Assembly: GCF_019703515.2 (NCBI RefSeq)
Contig: NC_059346.1
Span: forward strand, 10,325,001 to 10,389,000
Length of the DNA stretch: 64,000 nt
Origin: Myxocyprinus asiaticus
Lineage: Eukaryota > Chordata > Actinopteri > Cypriniformes > Catostomidae
Direction: 5' to 3'
In this document: one piece after another, positions 58,541 to 64,000 of the stretch
Layout of the letters: the number at the start of each line of letters is the position of its first letter
Numbering within the stretch: the first letter of the stretch is position 1
Made by a program: the position numbers and the translations under genes
The notes under the pieces: generated by a model
The model's database searches: none
Told to the model about the DNA's origin: nothing
What the model saw: only the letters and a program-made list of their open reading frames with translations

Positions 58541-58988
58541 ATGTCTTTCCTTTTGTGTGTTATTCCTGGTTGCGGTCGTTATCTCTCCGCTTCTGATGGC
58601 CACGATCGCTGTCTGACGTGTCTGGGCGCTGCCCACGTGGAGACTTGGGCAGGCGATGTCCACCATGGTGGTCCAGGAATGCCACCTTGGCTCAACCTGG
58701 TCAACATGAGAGAGGCTGACAAGGCATGGTTCCTTGACGCCCCCATCTCCCAGGTTGGCCTGTTCGGCGACACTGTCGAGGACTTTGCCCAGCGGTTCTC
58801 ACCGGTGAAGTAGCAGACGGAGGCCATTCAACACATCCTGCCCCGGCGTGGCTCAAGACCCCACACCCCATCTGCTCATCACCAAGGGCATCCTCTTGCA
58901 GCAACAGCAACAGCACCGGCCCCGGTGTGGAGCCCACCGCAGGAAGCAGACACCACCCGTCTCACAGCCTGCTGGCAAGAACCCTAGG
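58541..58988 (+). pseudogene. DIRS gag, copy 3
   Basis: It begins MSFLLCVIPGCGRYLSASDG with Cys/His residues (CGRYL...DGHDRCLTCLG) like a small zinc-binding module. It continues through LGAAHVETWAGD and DAPISQVGLFGDTVEDFAQR. A TAG at 58811-58813 stops it. The same frame goes on with QTEAIQHILPRRGS and a Pro/Ala/Gln-rich tail to the next stop near 58988. Gag would package the element's RNA. Function is inferred from position in the element. Confidence 0.7.
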
Positions 58989-59541
58989 AAGGCTTTGAAG
59001 CGCCCCTGAAACTGGTGACCCACGGGCAAGGAGACCTGCTTCTACGGAGCTGGTGGAGGGCCGGGAGGAGAATCTTTTGTTTCATTTTTCGCCGCATGCC
59101 CAAGAGGCTGCGGTACCCAAAACTTCAACAAAAGAGTGGTTTCCTAGTTCTCTGGGTCACATGTCAGGTGTGCATTTTGGCAGGTTTAGCACACCAGCGG
59201 TGGACCCCCTGCCCCTGTGTGCCCAGCTGTGGCACAAACATGCCCACACCGGGTTGATCCCGACAGACTGCGGGGACGATGTTCCTCCACCCCCCTCCTT
59301 GACCAATCATACGGTGGGCGTCAGGAGCCAGGTACGTGCTTCGATGTCTCTGGACTCAGCACGGCCATGGGGTTCGAGCCCCCTCAACGTGGCGCCTCTG
59401 GCTCCACCCCGCCGCAAGGCCCCACCCACCGGTACATCCGATGTGATTATCCCCTTGGTCCCCCTCGCCTGGAGTTTGGACACGTGGCTCGCACTTTCCA
59501 ACCCATCGCGATGGCTGACCCGGACCGTCTGACTCGGCTAC

Positions 59542-60330
59542 GTGATTCAGTTCACCAGGCGCCCGCCCAGGTTCAGTGGTGTCTGCTTCACCTCGGTGAA
59601 AGGCGAGAACGCCGCTACCTTGCGTGCGGAGATAGCTACCCTTCTATGGAAGGGTGCGATAGAGCCTGTCCCTCCAGCCGAGATGAAGAAAGGGTTTTAC
59701 AGCCCCTACATCATTTTACCAAAGAAAGGCGGTGGGTTGCGGCCAAACTTGGACCTGTGAGTACCGAACCAGGCATTGCACAGACTCCCGTTCAAGATGC
59801 TGATGCAAAAACACATTTTAGCGAGTGTCCGGCATCAAGATTGAGTAGACCTGAAGGACGTGTACTTCCATGTCTCGGTCTTAACTCGACACAGACCCTT
59901 CTGGCTTTCGAGGGCCGGGCGTACCAGTACAAGATCCTCCCCTTCGGCCTGTCCTTGTCCCCTCGTGTCTTCATGAAGGTTGCAGAGGCAGCCCTTGTCC
60001 AGCTAAGGGAAGTGGGCATCCACATCCTCAATTATCTCGATGACTGGATAATCCTAGCTCACTCTCGGGATATGTTGTGTGCGCACAGGGACCTCTTGCT
60101 CATGCACCTCAACCGACTGGGGCTTTGGGTCAACTGGGAAAAGAGAAAGCTCTCCCCAGTTCAGAGCATCTCTTTTCTCAACTTGGAGTTGGACTCAGTC
60201 ACGATGACAGCATGCTGAACTGTCTGAAGGCGTTCAGACAGAAGACAGTGGTTCCACTGAAACTTTTTCAGAGGATCCTGGGGAATATGGCATCCTCAGC
60301 GGTTGCCAAACCGCTCGGGTTGATGCATAT
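59542..60330 (+). pseudogene. DIRS reverse transcriptase, copy 3
   Basis: The front part (59542-59760) has GAIEPVPPAEMKKGFYSPYI and LPKKGGGLRPNLDL. The frame then changes. In the 59217-60218 frame it continues with AFEGRAYQYKILPFGLSLSP and NYLDDWIILAHS, the catalytic YLDD box being at 60033-60044. It ends with WVNWEKRKLSPVQSISFLNL and a TGA at 60216-60218. The palm core is therefore intact, but the protein is split over at least two frames. Confidence 0.88.
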
Positions 60331-60484
60331 GTGACCGCTTCAGCACTGGCTTCAGACTTGAGTCCCGAGATGGGCATGGCACCACGGGACACATTGCGTG
60401 GTCATCACGCCGATCTGTCACCGCCTCTTCAGCCTTTGGACCGACCTTGCATTTCTATGGGCAGGGTTTCCACTAGAGCAGGTC

Positions 60485-60742
60485 TCCAGGTGCGTCGTGG
60501 TTATGACGGACGCCTCCAAGACGGGCTGGGGTGCCGTATGAAATGGGCACACAGCCGCCGGCTCTTGGACTGGCCCGTGGCTGTGTTGGCATATCAACTG
60601 CCTCGAGTTGTTGGCAGTACTGCTCGCCCTGCGGAGGTTCTGGCTGTTGATCCAGGGCAAGCACGTGTTGGTCCGTACAGACAACATGGCGATGGTGGCA
60701 TACATCAAACGTCAAGGTGGTCTATGCTCCCGTTGCATGTCA
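60485..60742 (+). pseudogene. DIRS RNase H domain, copy 3
   Basis: The frame reads VVMTDASKTGWGAV with the first Asp (60509-60511), then a TGA at 60539-60541. Next come INCLELLAVLLALRRFW with the Glu and VLVRTDNMAMVAYIKRQGG with the second Asp. It ends at a stop near 60742. The spacing TDAS...ELLA...RTDN is that of the RNase H fused to DIRS reverse transcriptase. Confidence 0.85.
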
Positions 60743-61341
60743 TAATGCACCCGCCGTCTCCTCCTCTGGAGTCAGCAGTGCCTCAAGTCGCTACAAGCCA
60801 CTCACATCCCGGGCGACCTCAACACCGCAGCGGATGCGCTGTCACGACAGGTTACGCTCAGGGGAGAGTGGCGACTCCACCCCCAGGTGGTCCAGCTGAT
60901 TTGGAGTCAATTCGGTCGAGCACAGGTAGACCTGTTTGCTTCCCGGGAATCCTCCCACTGCCCGCTTTGGTACACCCTGACCGAGGCACCCCTCAGTATA
61001 GACGTTCTGGCACACAGCTGGCCCCCTGGACTATGCAGATATGCATTTCCCCAGTGAGCCTACTTGCACAGACCCTATGCAAGGTCAGGGAGGACGAGGA
61101 GCAGATCATGCTAGTAGCACCCTACTGGCCCACCCAGACATGGTTCTCGGACCTTGTGACAGCCCCCCCCCCGGCGAATTCCCCTGAGGAAGGACCTTCA
61201 TTCTCAGGGACGGGGCACCATCTGGCACCCACGACCAGACCTCTGGAATCTCTGGAAGACCTACGTGGCTTACCACCTGCGGTGGTAGACATGATCACTC
61301 AGTCTAGGGCTCTCTCTACGAAGACCTCCAGATATGCATAG
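60743..61341 (+). pseudogene. DIRS linker downstream of RNase H, copy 3
   Basis: In two frames the segment gives IPGDLNTAADALSRQ and VDLFASRESSHCPLWYT, then SPVSLLAQTLCKVREDEEQI and VAPYWPTQTWFSDLV. These are the usual joint between RNase H and recombinase in these elements. The last codons, up to the TAG at 61339-61341, lead into the recombinase start with a frame change. Confidence 0.65.
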
Positions 61342-61349
61342 TCGGATCG

Positions 61350-62125
61350 ATGCTTTCCTTCCTGCAGGAGAGTCTGGAGGGGCGGCTGTCCCCTTCCACC
61401 TTGAAGGTGTATGTAGCCGCCATTTCGGCACATCACAAGGCAGTGGATGGTAAGTATTTGGGGAAGCATGACTTGATCATCAGGTTCCTGAGAGGCACTA
61501 GCAGGTTGAATCCCACCAGACCACACCTCATGCCCTCATGGGACCTCTCTGTAGTCCATTCTTTGTCAGCAAATCGTGCCTGGAGTTCAGTCCGGGTTAC
61601 TCTCACATGATCCTGAGGCCCCGACCGGGCTATGCGCCCAAGGTTCCCACAACCCCGTTTAGGGATCAGGTGGTGAACCTGCAAGCGCTGCCCCAGGAGG
61701 AGGCAGACACAGCTCTGGCGTTGCTGTTTCTGGTGCGTGCTTTACGCATCTATTTGGATCACACGCAGTGCTTTAGAACCTCTGAGCAGCTCTTTGTCTG
61801 CTTTGGTGGACAGTGGAATGAAAGCACTGTCTCCAAACAGAGGATCACCCACTGGGTCGTTGACGCCATCATGATGGCATATCACGCCCAGGATGTGCCG
61901 CCCCCCGTGGGGCTACGAGCCCACTCTACTAGGAGTGTAGCGGCCTCCTGGGCCCTGACCAGTGGCGCCTCTTTGGTAGACATCTGCAGAGCAGCAGGCT
62001 GGGCAACACCCAACACCTTTGTGAGGTTCTATAATCTCCGGGTTGAGCCGGTTTCGTCCTGTGTGTTGTCAGTTCCGAACAGGTACATTCCGGGACAGCT
62101 GGCCGGGTGTACCGCTTGTGCATAG
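61350..62125 (+). pseudogene. DIRS tyrosine recombinase, copy 3
   Basis: The N-terminal part (61350-61556) has LEGRLSPSTLKVYVAAISAH and KHDLIIRFLRG. A deletion of about 120 bp relative to copy 2 (at about 61557) removes the segment with the first catalytic block and changes frame. The C-terminal part (to 62125) has AHSTRSVAASWAL with H-x-x-R at 61922-61933 and WATPNTFVRFYNLRV with the Tyr nucleophile at 62030-62032. So this copy keeps the residues that copy 2 lost, and lacks the one copy 2 partly keeps. Confidence 0.9.
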
Positions 62126-62804
62126 TGCCCTTCCCCTCCCATGAGGTGAAGACGTGTGCTTTTGACTCCCAGTCGTGTTCACAAGTTGTGATTCCTGGAT
62201 GACTTTCCTTCTTAGCCCTGTGTCAGACGAGTTTGTGGAGAAACTCACTGCTGGCCCAGTACCTGTACTAACTAGATCCTGTACTGAGGTAGGTGCTCCA
62301 CATGTGGTGGTTCCTTGTAGGTGACCCTATGTGATATCTTCCGCTAAATCGTTTCCCTGTCGGTGAATTTGGCGTCTTCCCCCGGTCACCCTTCGGGTAG
62401 GACCTACCATGGGACTTTACCACATGACATACTTCCAACAAGACTCGGTAAGACCATGTGATGTATTTCCACTCAAAATACCGCCCCCCCCTTTATCTGG
62501 GCGGGGTGTGGTCTCCGCGGTGTCTTCCCCTTGGGAGTGACACCCCCCCCCCGACGTAGACATTTATGGCCCCCAGTCGGTTAACAAATTCCACTCTTTT
62601 TGGGGAGAAAAAAAGAGGAAAACAGGCCACGGCTGGGCTAGCCTGTCCCTATTTTTTTCCTGAAGGACCGGTCGACGCTCATAAGAGTGCTGGGGGAGGT
62701 TACGTGACAGCCTGGTGTGCTGGCTACGAGGCACACAGCGGTCTGCCCATCTTGCACTGCCAGTCCACGTAACACAGTTCAGCTAGTTGTGGCATTTTGT
62801 ATAG
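62126..62804 (+). other. DIRS 3' untranslated region, copy 3
   Basis: It matches 29650-30406 of copy 2 in order ('ggtaggtgctccacatg', 'gtgtggtctccgcggtgtct', 'ccacggctgg'). No coding frame is conserved between the two. A C-run near 62545-62554 and an A/G-rich patch at 62605-62625 are shared in position with copy 2. Confidence 0.75.
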
Positions 62805-62915
62805 GGACCCCTAGTGTCACTACATCGACACAATGTCGAGTGAGTGACAGATAGGGAACGTCCTGGTTACTTTCATAACCTCCGTTCCCTGATGGAGGGA
62901 ACGAGACGTTGTGTC
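62805..62915 (+). repeat. Internal complementary region, DIRS copy 3
   Basis: 62808-62859 is the complement of the left end of the element (ending ATAGGGAAC). 62860-62910 is the complement of the right end (GTCCTGGTTACTTTC ... GGGAACGAGAC). The two halves meet at GTT/AAC. A small hairpin GTTCCCT...AGGGAAC lies inside. Confidence 0.9.
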
Positions 62916-63191
62916 CCTCTTGCCACAATGCTGAACTACCCGCTGAAATGGCTGGGACCTTGTCTCGGCTCCTCAGCACAAAACCTAAATGTGTGGTTGC
63001 ATACCAGCTCCTTTTATACCTGTATGTACGGGGGAGTGGCATGCAAATTCCACTCGCCAATTCCCATTGGCCTTTTTTCAAAAAGCAGAGGTGTTTGGGG
63101 CTCCCAAGTGTGACTCCTAGTGTCACTACATCGACACAATGTCTCGTTCCCTCCATCAGGGAATGGAGGTTACGAAAGTAACCAGGACGTT
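62916..63191 (-). repeat. Right inverted terminal repeat, DIRS copy 3
   Basis: The reverse complement of 62990-63140 matches 58150-58320, including the inverted TATA (CTTTTATA) and octamer. The last 50 bp is specific to the right end. Confidence 0.88.
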
Positions 63192-64000
63192 TTAACTGCT
63201 GATCCAAAACCCATGTCTGACCTCACCATGACTATGACTGGACAGCACAACAGGCTCATGAGCTCTCAAACATTAGTGGTGATGGAGATCAATCCCACCA
63301 CACAGAAAGAAAGAACAAAGGGGAAGGTTTGGTTTCAACATTGGTCAAACCAGACACAGATGCAACATGTTTCCACATACACAGTGAAACTGTTACAACA
63401 GATCAGAATTGTGTGCTATTTTTTTAACTTAACAGTCAAAAGTTTGGACACACTTATTATTTAATATTACTGTTTTTCACATTTTAAAATTCTATTAATA
63501 AAAATCATCTGTGGTAGTGTGTGAATATGTCAAGCATAAATAAGGCTTAAAGAGATTGTTCACCCAAAAATAAAAATTTCTGAAATATTTACTTACCCAT
63601 ATGACTTTCTTTCTTCCATTGAACAAAAAAGGTGATGTCAGGCAGAATGTTAGCTTTTGTCACCATTCACTGTCATTGTGTGAACAAAAAGATGCAATGA
63701 AAGTGAATGGTGACGAGATTATCATTCTGCCTAACATCTTCTTTTGTGTTTTTTGTGAGGTCCTGATACCACTGGAGAAAGAGTGCAATACAATACTGTG
63801 AGACTGATGATTTGAGGACAGTGTGTTTATTATGTTTCAGCAACTGTTACTAAAAAGACATTCTCAAAAAAATTATTTTAAGCTGTCACAAATGTTTTTT
63901 TTTTTTAGCTGTCACAAAATTATCAAAAATCAGAAACAAATTTAACAGAAAAACAGTATATAAAAAGTTGGGCTGTCAATCCATTAAAAAATGGATTTAT
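63192..64000. other. Unassigned, with transposon ends
   Basis: 63431-63460 contains 'acagtcaaaagtttggacac', like a Tc1 terminus. 63547-63765 is a worn foldback MITE ('agagattgttcacccaaaaa'). The last bases, 63968-64000 ('gggctgtcaatccattaaaa'), look like the start of another DNA transposon cut by the window edge. Confidence 0.5.

Larger units (their letters stand above)
58141..63191 (+). mobile_element. DIRS-type retrotransposon, copy 3 (nearly full length)
   Basis: The left end GTTTCCATATCTGTCACTCA and right end AACCAGGACGTT enclose inverted repeats, gag, reverse transcriptase/RNase H, a tyrosine recombinase and an internal complementary region. No target duplication is seen, as expected for recombinase integration. 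The internal region reads the complement of both outer ends joined at one GTT, so the limits can be set exactly. The 5051-bp length is in the usual range for fish DIRS elements. Coding regions carry stops, frame changes and a deletion, so it is not autonomous. Confidence 0.95.

Noticed and set aside
60331..61341. 336-codon plus-strand frame as a host gene
   Set aside because: It lies wholly inside DIRS copy 3 and mixes an out-of-frame reading of the RNase H with the in-frame end of the linker.
1..64000. CRISPR arrays, operons, ribosome binding sites or bacterial features
   Set aside because: None seen. The sequence is vertebrate genomic DNA. The only regular spaced repeats are microsatellites and the minisatellites at 8503-9165.

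Overview
This window is repeat-rich, non-coding-looking vertebrate DNA from a teleost, most likely a cypriniform (carp/barb/sucker-like) fish. The evidence is the transposon set: DIRS-type tyrosine-recombinase retrotransposons, a Sleeping Beauty-like Tc1 element with IR/DR ends, other Tc1-like elements, a tRNA-derived SINE, abundant foldback MITEs ending GGTGAACTATCCCTTTAA, and long GT, GA and TA microsatellites. The species is inferred from repeat style, not proven. I see no complete host protein-coding gene, no rRNA, no genuine tRNA gene and no CRISPR array. The best host-exon candidate is 54966-55147.

Layout. 1-1875 is AT-rich and unremarkable. 1876-10516 is a dense transposon cluster: a MITE, a Tc1 remnant, a second Tc1 element carrying a SINE, the Sleeping Beauty-like element, a second copy of the MITE cut by DIRS copy 1 (6604-7787), and a gag-only LTR element (7788-10516) with a second SINE. 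12105-12573 is a MITE next to a very small LTR element (12583-13313). 14912-17589 is a MITE interrupted by a decayed hAT element with an 8-bp target duplication. 19498-20190 looks like a solo LTR. 22453-23341 is a long-TIR MITE. DIRS copy 2 (27991-30768) is an internally deleted derivative. 31618-32280, 35567-36721 (hAT with a perfect 8-bp duplication), 38778-41100 (with a perfect 71-bp-arm hairpin), 42427-46022 (several nested elements) and 47925-49344 (Tc1) follow. 49876-54067 is a decayed Gypsy-type element on the minus strand. 58141-63191 is DIRS copy 3, nearly full length.

How the parts work together. The three DIRS copies show the family's logic. Inverted terminal repeats carry a CCAAT/octamer/TATA promoter-like module. 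Then come gag, reverse transcriptase/RNase H and a tyrosine recombinase. Last is an internal complementary region that joins the complements of the two outer ends, as expected for a circular intermediate. Every element whose coding region can be read is disabled by stops, frameshifts, deletions or lost catalytic residues, so mobility would need enzymes from elsewhere in the genome. The nested insertions give a relative order of events. No novel gene system is established here. The most unusual items are the perfect hairpin at 40945-41090, the LTR element whose gag-like frame runs into two kinds of tandem peptide repeat, and the short LTR element at 12583-13313.
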